Assembly (NCBI RefSeq): GCF_019649055.1
Contig: NW_026570309.1
Coordinates: forward strand, 558,001-622,000
Direction: 5' to 3'
Length of the DNA stretch: 64,000 bases
DNA from: Paramacrobiotus metropolitanus
Lineage: Eukaryota > Tardigrada > Eutardigrada > Parachela > Macrobiotidae
The notes beneath the pieces are model-generated. The model was not told the origin of the DNA. It was given only the letters and a program-made list of their open reading frames with translations, and made no database searches. The position numbers and the translations under genes were made by a program. Shown one piece after another: positions 19,199-29,389 of the stretch. The stretch's first letter is position 1; each line of letters begins with the position of its first letter.

Positions 19199-19867
19199 TT
19201 TTATTTTACTTGCCAATGCTGGGCCCAAGGACGGTAACATTCTCCTCTGTCGGTTTTTACGCGATCTACCTCCACGTCGGTAAGGTGATCGGCGGGGTGT
19301 GGCAAACGTTCCAATCGATTCTGCGATAATGGACGGTGCCGGAGATGTACCTTGGGGTCGGATTGGTGCTGACGACATTCTGCCAAATCCACCATGTCGA
19401 ACTAACCCCGACGTCATTGCGCCCATACCGCCGAATCCCGTTGAAAAATGCTGAGGCGGCGGCATCATCATTCCCGGTGTACCCATCGTTATTTGTGGAA
19501 GTCCCGCCGGTGGTGGAGTATGTGATTCCGCAAAGGGATTATAACCCACGTTAGAGATCGGTTGGGCCGGAAACTGGGGACCGACAGATGAGCCGTAGAC
19601 CCAGTTTGCTGTACTCTGATGGCTTGGTGCCGCTTGCGGGTTCGGACCCGGGTAATAGTACTGTCCGCCCCAAAGAATCGGTTGGGCTGGCGATCCCATT
19701 TTCGGTTCATTCTGGGTCGTTCCTACAGAAGAAGTGGACTCGCCGGCGTGGGAAGTGGTGTAACTCTGATCACCTCCCTCCATTCTTATCGGTGTGGATG
19801 CTTTTAATGGGTTTCCGATGCTTTCTGTGTCAGAATTATCCGAATTCTGACGTGTCGGTTTATCCAT
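19163..19867 (-). CDS. Family B accessory protein 1: Pro/Gly/Met-rich, disordered
   Basis: ATG at 19867, 234 residues. It starts MDKPTRQNSDNSDTE, then has a Tyr/Pro/Gln-rich section, a Met/Pro/Gly stretch with MMMPPP and GGMGAM, and an Arg-rich run near the end (RRGGRSRKNRQRR). The composition suggests intrinsic disorder and possible condensate-type or RNA binding behaviour, which is inference. An acceptor-like TGTTACAG precedes the start. Its last 35 bases overlap the open frame of accessory gene 2, so expression of gene 2 by frameshifting is conceivable. Confidence 0.6.
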   Translation of the reverse strand: MDKPTRQNSDNSDTESIGNPLKASTPIRMEGGDQSYTTSHAGESTSSVGTTQNEPKMGSPAQPILWGGQYYYPGPNPQAAPSHQSTANWVYGSSVGPQFPAQPISNVGYNPFAESHTPPPAGLPQITMGTPGMMMPPPQHFSTGFGGMGAMTSGLVRHGGFGRMSSAPIRPQGTSPAPSIIAESIGTFATPRRSPYRRGGRSRKNRQRRMLPSLGPALASKIKCPKTLGRSILV

Positions 19868-20112
19868 AAGAACCTTTTTAGTACCTGCTGTAACAATGAA
19901 AATGATTTGGATTAACCAGTTTACAACGTGTGACCTTTACACGTTCCCAACTCATGCGTGATTACGTGTGCCCTTTCTACCCGCTCTCATCTCCCGATTT
20001 ACAATTCCGTCTGTAATTACGACGTGTGACCTTTACACGTTTTCCAAATCCCATTACGTGTTTTCCAATTCCCATTTCGTATATATCATGGATGCAACTT
20101 GTTCGTTTAAAA
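19868..20112 (-). other. Family B pol-to-accessory spacer with two motif hairpins
   Basis: At 19925-19945 and 20022-20041, arms ACGTGT and ACACGT enclose GACCTTT; on the element strand the loop reads AAAGGTC. No coding potential. These are among the cleanest stem-loop presentations of the family B motif. Confidence 0.7.
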
Positions 20113-21010
20113 TTAATGTTTTTGTAAACGCCCTTCAGTTATCCGATCAAGGAGTGCCTTTTCGGCAGCATCCTCTTCTTCTCCTTTTCGAGTTAAAAAT
20201 TCTGTGGGAGTTGGTCGTATTATGCGTTTTTTAGCCTTCTTATCCTCTATGGCGGCAGCGATATCGCGCGCTAATTGTGCCGCTGTCGCTTTAGCTGCTT
20301 CAAGTTGCTGTTCCCTCGAAAGGTCATTCCTTTCGGTGGTAGCGACAGAGCGTGGTTTTAGGAAAGCACGGTCTGCTTGTTTCTTTTCAGCAACCTTCTG
20401 CTGACTGGTAGCGGTAGAGCGTGGTTTAGAAGAGCTTTTCAAATTAAGCTCTGCTACACCAGATTTGTGTAGAGCGGTTGTTGTACGTGGTTTGACAGAA
20501 GTACGATCTGCTCCTTCAGCAACCTTCTGCTGACTGGTAGCAGTACGTGGTTTGGAGAAAGCACGGTCTGCCCCTTCGACATCTTCCGGTTCGGCTAAGT
20601 TCCCAGCCTGCTCGCTCAGTTTGGTGGTTACTGCCGTTTCAAAGTCTTTATCGTCTCTTTTCGATCTGCCTTTCCTCTTCTTATTCTTTGGTTCCTCGTT
20701 AGATGTTTCCGGTAGCTGTAAGCGTGGTTTGGAACCCATTTCCGAATCCGGTTCTGCTACTTCGACTTCGGTAGCAGATCGTGGTTCAGGCTCTGATACC
20801 GTATTTTCCTCTGCTAACGATGGAAACCACGGTTTTAACCGGTCGATAGAGACGACTTTTATATCGGCGTCCTTTTCTGAGCCTCGTTCAATAACTTCAG
20901 CTTCGTTCGCTCTTGGGAAACTAAGAATTTTCCAAACTTTATCGTATTTTGCTTTAAAGTCCGATTGTAACTCTTTTTCCTTGTTTAGTGTCCTTTGGGA
21001 GTCGGATAAG
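20113..21010 (-). CDS. Family B integrase C-terminal domain and repetitive charged tail
   Basis: The genuine part of the 21078-20113 frame begins near 20985, after a one-base shift in the A-run GGAAAAAGAG that ends the upstream pol frame. It holds KAKYDKVWKILSF and VVSIDRLKPW, matching KYDGPFEVVKF and VAIDRLKSY of family A, that is, the integrase C-terminal GPY/F-like domain. The tail has four diverged repeats built on KPR(S/T) and TSQQKVAE (about 20340-20570). It ends with RPTPTEFLTRKG, similar to the end of the A tail. It was part of the pol polyprotein. Confidence 0.7.
20340..20570 (-). repeat. Diverged tandem repeats in the integrase tail
   Basis: Four units carry the plus-strand core CTGACTGGTAGC or similar, followed by GGTTT, and code KPR(S/T)xATSQQKVAE-like segments. 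Spacing is 60-80 bp. Confidence 0.6.
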
Positions 21011-24000
21011 TACGAAGTCACCCACTTTAAAGTTCGGCTCCGACTTTTTCTTGTTATAAATTTCTGCGTGCTTTTCATACGCGTCCCTTATGTTACATCG
21101 GGCAACTTCTTCAGCAAAGGTCAAGTTCCTTTTCATGGTCTCCACCCATTCGTCTGGAGTACCATAATCATCGGGTAAGTTCGTCTTTGTCACCACATCT
21201 TCTGGCATAGTGATTTCTCTTCCGTGCAGCATATAATATGCTGAATATCCGGTTGTTGCATGTATCACTCGGTTCATCCCTGAGACGACGTATGGGAAAT
21301 ACTTGTTAAATTTTCGCTCGTTTCCTGCCTTCATATATTGTGCCCAGCCGTCGCCGATGATCTGCATCTGCCTTTCGACCTGACCCTGGCCTTCAGGGTG
21401 GTACGCCGTTTCGAACGTGTGTTTAATTTTGAACACGTTGGTTACCTTTGCCAAGACTTCCGCTGTGAAGTGCCTTCCACGGTCCGTGTGTAAGATATGC
21501 GGTGCTCCATGGACCAGTATTACGTGCTTAACGAACGCTTTTGCGAACTCTTTTGCCGTGGAAGTCTTCATTGGGACTGCTATGACGTATTTCGTCAGCT
21601 GGTCGATGAACACTGCAATGTACTTGTATCCCTTTTTCTTCGTCGGTAATAAAGGTCCCTTTAGGTCAGCGTATACTCGGATAAAAGGATGTCCCACTTT
21701 GATTTCCTGCAACTTTCCAGGTGGACACTTCCTTGGTGTCTTGTGGAACTGACAACCTTGACACGCGAGTATGTAATTTTTAACGTCCGTACTCATTCTT
21801 TCCCAGTAATATCGTAGTCTGATCGCTGCGAGCGTCTTTTCGAATCCCAAATGGCCTGCCGCTTTCTCGTCATGCAGGGCGTGGATAATCGCTCTTCTCA
21901 TCGACAGTGGTACGACGTATGACCTTTCAAGTCTGCCCTTATTATCTTTGACTCGGTACAATATCCCGTTCCACAACTGGTAATGGACCTCAAACTTTGA
22001 TCGGGTTTCGGCATCCGATAAATGTTCCAATCCGTCAATTATCATTGCAAGGTGAGGATCTTTCAACTGCTTGTTACGTAATTGCAAGTTCGAATCATCT
22101 TGTTCTTCCTCGTCACCTTGCAAGTTAACGATGCAAATTGTTGCAGTACTCAGCTCGTTCCAATCAGTGATAACCTTACATCGTGGGAGCGGTTTATGTC
22201 GATTTTTCGTTTCCTTAGGGAATCTTAACAACTTTATTGGGCACTCATTTAATGCCTGTGCCACTCTGTCCGTTTCCCACTGATCGTCAGGACTGTCCGT
22301 TGGCTCACTACGTTCAGTGACCTTTTCATTTTGAGCTATCGATTCGGCTCCAAGTCCGGTGACCTTTAAGTCACTAACGGTGGGCAACCAACTTTTGACC
22401 TGATTGACGCTGATCCCTTTTTCAGCCGACTCGTTCGCCGTAACTGAATTGACCTTTATTCGTTTTTCCCTTTCTTCGACCATTTGGACGAACAACTGCC
22501 ACACTTCGAGTGCTGGTTCTTTTATATCATATTCCTTTTTAATATCCTCGAAGTTCGGAATCTCGTCGAATTCTTCATCGTGGCACGTTGGGCCTTCTAT
22601 CGGTGCTCTTGATAGGGCATCCGCATTATCACAATATTTTCTGGGCTTATATTCGATTTTGAACTGATAACCTTGTAATGCCATCGCCCATCTTGTTAAT
22701 CGCGGATTCATTCCGACTTTGTTCGTTTCTGACCTTAGCAAGTTGGTCAGCGCCTGATGATCCGTTCGTACGGTGAACTCGGAGTAATCGATATACGATT
22801 TGAATTTCCTGACGGCAAATACAACCGCCAAGCACTCCCATTCTGTTACACCGTAGTTCCTTTCAGCTCCGTGTAGAACGCGGCTCGCGTAGGCAATTGG
22901 ATGACCTTCCTGTGACAAGACTGCTCCAATTCCTTCTTTGCTCGCGTCGCACTCGATTATAGTTGGTTTGGCCGGATCAAATTTCGCCAGAACCGGACCT
23001 TCGCACAGTAACTTTTTCAGATTATCAAATTCCTTCGTATGAACCTCTGTCCAGTCTTTTTTTACGTGCTTATCGTTTCGCAATAGCTCGTATAAGTGAC
23101 AAGTATGCTGTGCGTACCCGGCAATGAACTTCCGGTAATAATTCGCTAAACCGAGGAATGACCTTAACTGTCGTTCAGTTTGAGGCCGTTTAAACTCGGA
23201 TACTGCGGTGACCTTTTCTGGGTCCATTATAACTCCATTTTCACTGAGTATATGACCCAGGAATCCCATTTCCCGCATTCCAAATTCACATCTAGTCGGC
23301 TTAATTGTGCATCCCGCTTCGACCAGACTTTGAAGAACGTTCCTCATATTTTGCATGAAAATCTCCCAAGTCTTTCCAGCAAAAATCACATCGTCAATGT
23401 ATCCAAAGACGCAGCCCTTTCGCTTCGCCTTGGACAAAACTCTGTCCATACAGAGTTGGAACGTTGCGGGTCCATTGCAAACTCCGAACGGCATTCGTTT
23501 AAACCGATACATGCCGTCTTGAGTTACAAAGGTCGTTTTATTTATTGAATCCGGATCCATCGGGATTTGCCAGAATCCACTTTGAAGATCCATTTTCCCG
23601 TAATATTTGTTGCCTGCGCACGCGTCCAGCAACTCGTCCGGGTTGGGTAACGGATAGTTGTTTTTCTTCGTTAGCTTATTCATCATAATATAGTTGACGC
23701 AAAATCTTGTACCCATTGTCCCGTCACCGTTTTTTTTCGCTGCCAGCACGACTGGAAAACTCCAATCGGCATCCGACGGCTCGATGACATCTTGCGCCAA
23801 CATTTCTTCAATGTGTTTCGTTATGAACTCATGACCTGTCCAGCTCGTTCTGGCGGGGTTGCATTTCACCGGTTTTGCATCTCCCGTATCAATTACATGA
23901 GTGATCCCTTTAACATCGCCACACGGCTTTTTCGATGTGGGTAACACTTTCCAGAACTCCCAGAACGCGTTATACACGTCGTTCTTCTGGTCCCGTGTAA

Positions 24001-24177
24001 GGTCAGGCCCGAGTTTCAAGTTTCCAATTATTTTCGTCAGTTCCGTTTTCGTTGTATCGTCTACCTCTAGATCAAAGAGCACGTTCCTTACTGTGCCACT
24101 ATTGATCTGGACGCTCTCCATATGATCATAGAGCTCTACATAGCCAAGGAACTGACCTTTCTTTACTACTTGTCGTT
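20954..24177 (-). CDS. Family B pol: reverse transcriptase, RNase H and integrase
   Basis: Reading starts at the inversion joint with KRQVVKKGQFLGYVELYDH, before the internal Met at 24121. From that Met, RT has HVIDTGDAKPVK (75-86), a catalytic Asp in KMDLQSGFWQ (178) and YIDD at 241-244. RNase H follows with IIECDASKEGIGAVLSQ and TDHQALTNLL. Integrase has the HHCC zinc site (HDEKAAGHLG...CQGCQ) and a core with YADLKGPL, HTDRGRHF and VERQMQ, so D, D and E are all present. The domain order RT-RNase H-integrase is that of Ty3/gypsy. The frame ends at 20954 by a one-base shift, with the C-terminal domain in the next frame. This enzyme block copies element RNA and inserts the cDNA. Confidence 0.9.
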
Positions 24178-24180
24178 TTA
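24176..24180. other. Inversion junction 2: A integrase / B pol
   Basis: On the minus strand, family A coding ...IKHQFGTA ends at 24178. The next bases code KRQVVKKG of family B. The bases TA at the joint fit both sides. This is the exact reciprocal of the joint at 2848-2851. Confidence 0.85.
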
Positions 24181-27100
24181 CGCTGTACCAAACTGATGCT
24201 TGATTTTCAGCTGTTTTGTAATGGCATCAATAACGCTATTAAGGAAATGACTGCCTCTATCTGTATTAATAATAAATGGTGCTCCGTATGGCAATATTAC
24301 ATCATGTAACAGGAAATCAACTGCAACTGTCTCTGCCTTCTGGTCTAGGATTGCCTTTGCGATAACAAACTTTGTCAACTGATCAATGGCTACTGCGATA
24401 GTGTTATTCCCTTTTTTACTGGCTTTAAGCGGACCTTTAAGATCCACTTGGATGCGAAAAAATGGCTCTCCGGTTTTAACTTGCTGTAACTTCCCTGGCG
24501 GTGCCTTGCGCGGCACTTTTCGGAACTGGCACTTCTGGCAACGTTTTACGTACTTATAAATATCGGTTACCATATTATCCCAATAATATCTCACTGATAT
24601 GACGTGATTTGTCTTCTGAATTCCCAAATGACCTGCAGCAGGTGAATCATGCATAGCGCGCATGATATCTGCTCTCCAATGCCTGGGAACGACAAATCGC
24701 CGATTAAGACGAACGTCCTTCTCACTGCGTCTGTACAACACTCCCTGATGTAGTTCAAACTGCTTATAAAGACTATCTGGGTCCTGGCTGTCTGGCTTGT
24801 CCTCGAGATAAAGAATCATCTTCTCGAGTGATGGGTCATTGAGCTGTTCACTGCGTAGGAAGTTGAAGTTTCCTTCTTCTTCCTCTTCACCTGGCTGTGG
24901 AATTTTTACGGGCTGACTGTTATCTGTCTGGCTTGCTTCTGATACAGTAGTTGCGCTGATATCGCTGATTAAATCAGAGTTCATACCAGTGGCAGTAATA
25001 CTTTTCGTATCAGTGCTACCGGTATTCCCCATAACAGTGGCTATGTTTTTCTGGCTTTTCCCGATGGCTATTTCCATACCAATGGCTGTCTTTCTCTGCG
25101 TTATACCAGTGGTATTTTCCATACCAGTGGCATTGTCCTGTCGGATGTTTTCACTTTCTAACTCTGTATCGCTGGCTTGTGATTCCTGATATTCACTGGC
25201 ATTTTTGACTGTGATCATACGAACTGCTGGCGTACTGAAATGATCATCACACTCTTCCTCTGGAATTGCGGGATCTACCGGGTGTCTGCTAAGTGCATCT
25301 GCGTTATGACAAAAACGCCCTGGCTTATATTCAATTTTGATATGATGACTGCCTAGCTGTAACGCCCAACGAGTCAGGCGCGGGTTCATTCCCTGGCGAT
25401 TACTGGCTGAGCGAATTAAATTTGCAAGTGCCTGATGATCTGTACGCACCGTAAACTCGCTGAACTCAATGAAATGCCGGAATTTCGAAATGGCGTATAC
25501 CACTGCCAAACACTCTAGTTCGGTAATGGCATAACGAGTCTCTGCGTCTGTAAGTAATCTACTGGCATATGCAACTGGATGTCCATCCTGATGAAGGACG
25601 GCTCCAATGCCGACTGTGGATGCGTCGCATTCAATCACTGCCTGTTTTGCTGGGTCAAATCTGGCTAAAACTGGCGAATTAGTTAATGCGTGTTTGATCG
25701 CTTCAAACTCTGCCGTATGCTCGTCTTTCCAATCACTGGCTACATCTTTGTCCTTTGACAACAAACTGTACAGATTCTGCGTGAGGGAAGCGTATCCCTT
25801 TACAAATTTGCGATAATAATTGGCTAAACCAAGGAAAGAACGCAACTCTCTCTCGTTGGTTGGCTGCGGGTATTTCTGAATGGCTGTTATCTTCCCTGGA
25901 TCTGTCGTGATACCTGCGCTGCTGACGATATGCCCCAAAAAGTGGAGTTCTGGCTTGGCTATGTGACACTTTGAAGGTTTCAAAGTAAAACCGGTTTCTC
26001 TGAGGCATTCAGATAAGGCTCTAACTTTCATTAGTGCTTCTGCAAAGGTTTTCGCTGCCACGATAATGTCATCGAGATAGGCGAAAATTCCCAATTGTCT
26101 CACTCTGGCTAGTGTTTTATCCATCGCTGCCTGAAATGTTGCGGGTCCGTTGCAAACGCCGAAAGGCATTCGCACAAACTCGAACAAACCATCCTGCGTA
26201 ACAAATGCTGTTTTTTCTATCGAATCTGGATGCATAGGTATCTGCCAAAATCCTGATGAACAATCAAAAGTGAAATAATATTTATTCTCTGATACTGCAT
26301 CCAACAATTCATCTGCGTTCGGAAGAGGATAATTATCCTTCTTCGTCAAATTATTCAGCTTGATATAATTAACACAAAATCTGGTGCCGATACTGCCGTC
26401 TGGTTTTTTCTTACTGGCGAGGACAACCGGGAATGACCAATTACTTTTACTGGGACGAATAATGCCTTTTTCCAACATATCCTGAATATGCTCTGCGATC
26501 AACTGTCTACCACGCCACGAAGTACGATGTGGCTGGCTTTTTACTGGCTTAGCGTCACCGGTGTCGATGACGTGAGAAACAGTCTCTGGCTTTACTCCGT
26601 AAAAATGCTTTGAAGTTGGGAATAAATCCCCAAACTCAACAAGCAAATAAATGAATGCTTGTTTCTCCTCTGGTTTAAAATCTGGATTAAAATTCAACTG
26701 ATTTATCTGATCCATAATTTCTTTCTGTTCTTCTGGCGTTCGCTCACTGATTTTCGTACTAAATAAACTGGCTATCGAATCTACTTCCTCGTATTCTTCC
26801 AGAATGCCTAGCCAGGTGCCTTTCTTAATTATGCGTCTCTGATTAGAAAAATTGGCAACATAAATATCACTGTGGCTATCCTTTGGCTTTACTAATCCCT
26901 GTAAGGGAAGTAGTTTAGCTGCTGAATACAACGCTGGGTTTGGCGAAAATATGTACAACTGATCATCACTGATACGCCCTTTTTGATGTGCTTTTACCGA
27001 TACCCAGTTATAACCTGGATCAACGGTAAAATTTTCACTGGCATAAACCTTACGCATTCTGATACGAAATTTGGTTTCTGAATTTTCTGCGGTATTATCA

Positions 27101-28023
27101 TCAACAATCTCTGGCAAAGTACTGTCTTCATTGCTATCTGGCTGCGTATCTGGGTGTATATCTGGCTGTAGCAGATGGGTACGATCAGATTCTACTACGT
27201 TCTGATTTACATTGGCTATTTCTGGCTGTAACCACTCCTGAGTACATACATTCTTTACTGGTTCATCCAGTAAACTTAATGGCTGTGATTTATGTTGAGA
27301 TTCTACTGCAACCAGTTGTTGTGAAACAACGTCTGGTTGTTGTAGAATTACTGGCTGTCTTACTGCGGTATAATCGGGAAACCTTAATACACGCAAAGTA
27401 TACGGTTCACTGTATCTTCTCTTAAGTTCTTTAAGACTGACCGTAGCTGGCTGAGTTTTTGGCGATTCGTTTTCTGGCTTAATCTCTGATTTAGTGATTA
27501 CTGGCACTTGAGCTGAAGATAATTCCGGAAAATGCTCTGGATATTCCTCTGGCTTAAGAGGATGATAGTGAAAAGCTGGATGATCAACAACCGGCTTGTA
27601 CACTATCGTCTCTATCAGATTATACACGTATGCTTTAAATACATCAATGTACTTCACTGGCTTATCAGTTCTACACGGCTCTGATTTCGAACTATGATAT
27701 AATTTCTTTAAAGGCAAAATTCCGTTATCTGGCTGTATATTCGAAATTGGCGTCCATTGCACTGGCTCACCTTTCGTATAAGTACGAATATACGAAAGAT
27801 TTTTACAAAATGTAACATGTTTCTTCACTGGCATAGGCGGTCTACTGGCTTTCGCTTGATTATACGGCTTATAATTAAATGAGCCGAAAATGGCTGGATC
27901 GAGTATTGACCACTCGTGATACGGCCATTTATAAATCACTGATATAGGAGTGCGAAGAAAGTGTGGGTTTTTCACTTTCAACGCCGTGAATGCTTTGCTG
28001 ATACGTCTGCGATCTCTTTCCAT
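24178..28023 (-). CDS. Family A pol: RT, RNase H and integrase, truncated at inversion
   Basis: ATG at 28023, 1281 residues. About 480 residues of linker come first, including PVKKHVTF and the conserved block before RT. RT then has HVIDTGDAKPVK, catalytic Asp in FDCSSGFWQ, and YLDD at residues 649-652. RNase H has IECDASTVGIGAVL and TDHQAL. Integrase has HDSPAAGHLG with CQKCQ (HHCC) and core Asp residues in QVDLKGPL and NTDRGSHF. The third catalytic residue lies across the inversion in the block at 2848. The linker after RNase H (about 25200-24940) is a run of short MENTTGI-like repeats. The RT-to-integrase order identifies Ty3/gypsy. The copy is inactive because it is cut. Confidence 0.92.
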   Translation of the reverse strand: MERDRRRISKAFTALKVKNPHFLRTPISVIYKWPYHEWSILDPAIFGSFNYKPYNQAKASRPPMPVKKHVTFCKNLSYIRTYTKGEPVQWTPISNIQPDNGILPLKKLYHSSKSEPCRTDKPVKYIDVFKAYVYNLIETIVYKPVVDHPAFHYHPLKPEEYPEHFPELSSAQVPVITKSEIKPENESPKTQPATVSLKELKRRYSEPYTLRVLRFPDYTAVRQPVILQQPDVVSQQLVAVESQHKSQPLSLLDEPVKNVCTQEWLQPEIANVNQNVVESDRTHLLQPDIHPDTQPDSNEDSTLPEIVDDNTAENSETKFRIRMRKVYASENFTVDPGYNWVSVKAHQKGRISDDQLYIFSPNPALYSAAKLLPLQGLVKPKDSHSDIYVANFSNQRRIIKKGTWLGILEEYEEVDSIASLFSTKISERTPEEQKEIMDQINQLNFNPDFKPEEKQAFIYLLVEFGDLFPTSKHFYGVKPETVSHVIDTGDAKPVKSQPHRTSWRGRQLIAEHIQDMLEKGIIRPSKSNWSFPVVLASKKKPDGSIGTRFCVNYIKLNNLTKKDNYPLPNADELLDAVSENKYYFTFDCSSGFWQIPMHPDSIEKTAFVTQDGLFEFVRMPFGVCNGPATFQAAMDKTLARVRQLGIFAYLDDIIVAAKTFAEALMKVRALSECLRETGFTLKPSKCHIAKPELHFLGHIVSSAGITTDPGKITAIQKYPQPTNERELRSFLGLANYYRKFVKGYASLTQNLYSLLSKDKDVASDWKDEHTAEFEAIKHALTNSPVLARFDPAKQAVIECDASTVGIGAVLHQDGHPVAYASRLLTDAETRYAITELECLAVVYAISKFRHFIEFSEFTVRTDHQALANLIRSASNRQGMNPRLTRWALQLGSHHIKIEYKPGRFCHNADALSRHPVDPAIPEEECDDHFSTPAVRMITVKNASEYQESQASDTELESENIRQDNATGMENTTGITQRKTAIGMEIAIGKSQKNIATVMGNTGSTDTKSITATGMNSDLISDISATTVSEASQTDNSQPVKIPQPGEEEEEGNFNFLRSEQLNDPSLEKMILYLEDKPDSQDPDSLYKQFELHQGVLYRRSEKDVRLNRRFVVPRHWRADIMRAMHDSPAAGHLGIQKTNHVISVRYYWDNMVTDIYKYVKRCQKCQFRKVPRKAPPGKLQQVKTGEPFFRIQVDLKGPLKASKKGNNTIAVAIDQLTKFVIAKAILDQKAETVAVDFLLHDVILPYGAPFIINTDRGSHFLNSVIDAITKQLKIKHQFGTA

Positions 28024-28331
28024 TTCGTTATACTTTGCGATAATATCCTGACGAACTAATTCGTGCTGATTTTTAAGAAACTATTTTTCTCTGGAAACAT
28101 GTCTGCCGTTCGCTTTCTGCCTTTTTAAAAGTGCCAGATTAGAATGCAAGTTATTAACGACAAAGTTTTTATAACTGGCTAATTTGTTAAGCTGGCTTAT
28201 GTACACCTGATAATCTAACCAAATATTAATCTGATTCTCTGATACAGTCTTCTCTGATTTATTCTCTGATTTTCTAGCTGATTTATTTTCTGATTTTCTG
28301 GCTGATTTATTTTCTGATTTTCTGGCTTTCT

Positions 28332-28676
28332 CTAATTGCGGATTAATGGCAATATTCTGCGGCTGTATGACAGTGTGTTCTGATTCCTTTGCCGCTTTCC
28401 CCTGTTTTGATATGTGTCCAGTGGCAACGCAGTTGCCACTGGTATGGGGTAAGACGACACTCCGGGTTTCCTAGACTGATATACTTCCTGTGCGGCAATT
28501 TCTGCCGGACGGGACTGATATACTTCCAGCGAAGCTGGTTTGGCTAAGCTGGACTGATATATTTCCGATGCAGCTGATCGGGCTGAATCGGACTGGTATA
28601 CAATTTTATGAGGGCGCGCGCTTTTATATTCTGGCCGGAGGTGGGTGACTTCACCAGTCTGCCACCATAACGGCAT
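28332..28676 (-). CDS. Family A spacer with YQS tandem repeats
   Basis: 114 residues. Four tandem units of 14-15 residues share (E/V)(I/V)YQS(R/S)xA. It lies between protease and pol in a frame different from the end of the protease, so a frame change separates them. This is probably a linker of the polyprotein. The following 28331-28024 has no ORF but is rich in the family motif. Confidence 0.5.
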   Translation of the reverse strand: MPLWWQTGEVTHLRPEYKSARPHKIVYQSDSARSAASEIYQSSLAKPASLEVYQSRPAEIAAQEVYQSRKPGVSSYPIPVATALPLDTYQNRGKRQRNQNTLSYSRRILPLIRN

Positions 28677-29277
28677 TTTCTAGGAAATCCTGACCGATAA
28701 GGAGATCTACACTGTCTTTTCAAGGTGGTTTAACGTACATACTGTGATGTACAATACTGCCATTAATTTTTATAGGTACACTGGCATAATGGGTAACGGA
28801 AAAGTTACATACTCCTCCGATCCCTTCGATATGCATTATTTTACGTAACGGTCTCTGATACAAGTTATGCTGGCGACACAACTGGTCCGATACCAGGGAC
28901 GTTTCCGCCCCGGTATCAACCAAAGCGTCTACAATCTCTGATCCGATCGTAACGGGATGCGTTAACGTCGGTGCCTTTCCTGGCTCATTATCACTGATAA
29001 TTTTATCAACACAATGATGTACTGCTGGATTATTATCTACACTACACTGGCAGTCTTTCACGGTGAAACCGCTAAGATTCACACTGGCTTTATGCTCTGG
29101 TTGCTTTGCGTTACCTATCGACATCTCTGGAATAATCTCCAATCGAACGTGTGAAAGGAGATTATTTACATTCAGTGGCTTAATCACTGGCTGCGAATCC
29201 ACAATTACCTGATGACAAGCAAGGCTGCTTGACACTGGTTTTGTGGATGGCTTTTGCTTTACTGATCTAATTTTCAC
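28665..29277 (-). pseudogene. Family A retropepsin with in-frame TGA
   Basis: DTGAETSLV is at residues 121-129. The strand after it (HYASVPIKINGSIVHHSMYVKPP) aligns with the family B protease. A TGA at 28722-28720 then interrupts, but the same frame continues with DSVDLLIGQDFLENAV, which carries the second conserved protease motif. So the enzyme is split by one stop codon between its two half-sites. The ORF runs from 29277 to 28720 and the readable continuation ends near 28665. Confidence 0.85.
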
Positions 29278-29389
29278 TGGCTTATCCGGCAGTTTCTTTG
29301 GGCGCGGGACAGCATCGCCGGTGCCTGCTGCTCTTATTCTTTTAAATCATCCTCTGGCTCACTATCGCTGACATTTCCTGCACCACTGA

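Larger units (their letters stand above)
10527..24177 (-). mobile_element. Family B giant Ty3/gypsy element, 3' part
   Basis: This runs from mid-pol (24177) through the integrase tail, five accessory genes and a 3' untranslated region to the proposed 3' LTR. With 1-2850 it accounts for about 16.5 kb, and gag, leader and 5' LTR are still missing, so a full copy would be near 20 kb. About 9 kb lies between integrase and LTR, several times the coding length family A has there. Confidence 0.85.

Noticed and set aside
1-24177. AAAGGTCA as nuclear-receptor control of B
   Set aside because: The half-site matches, but copies are spread over the whole element in both orientations and not near the LTR only, so promoter control is not the simplest reading. 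Kept only as an alternative.
2848-24178. Simple nested insertion of B into A
   Set aside because: A nested insertion would leave B whole inside A with B's LTRs at both joints. Here both elements are cut in mid-pol, and their other halves are on opposite strands.
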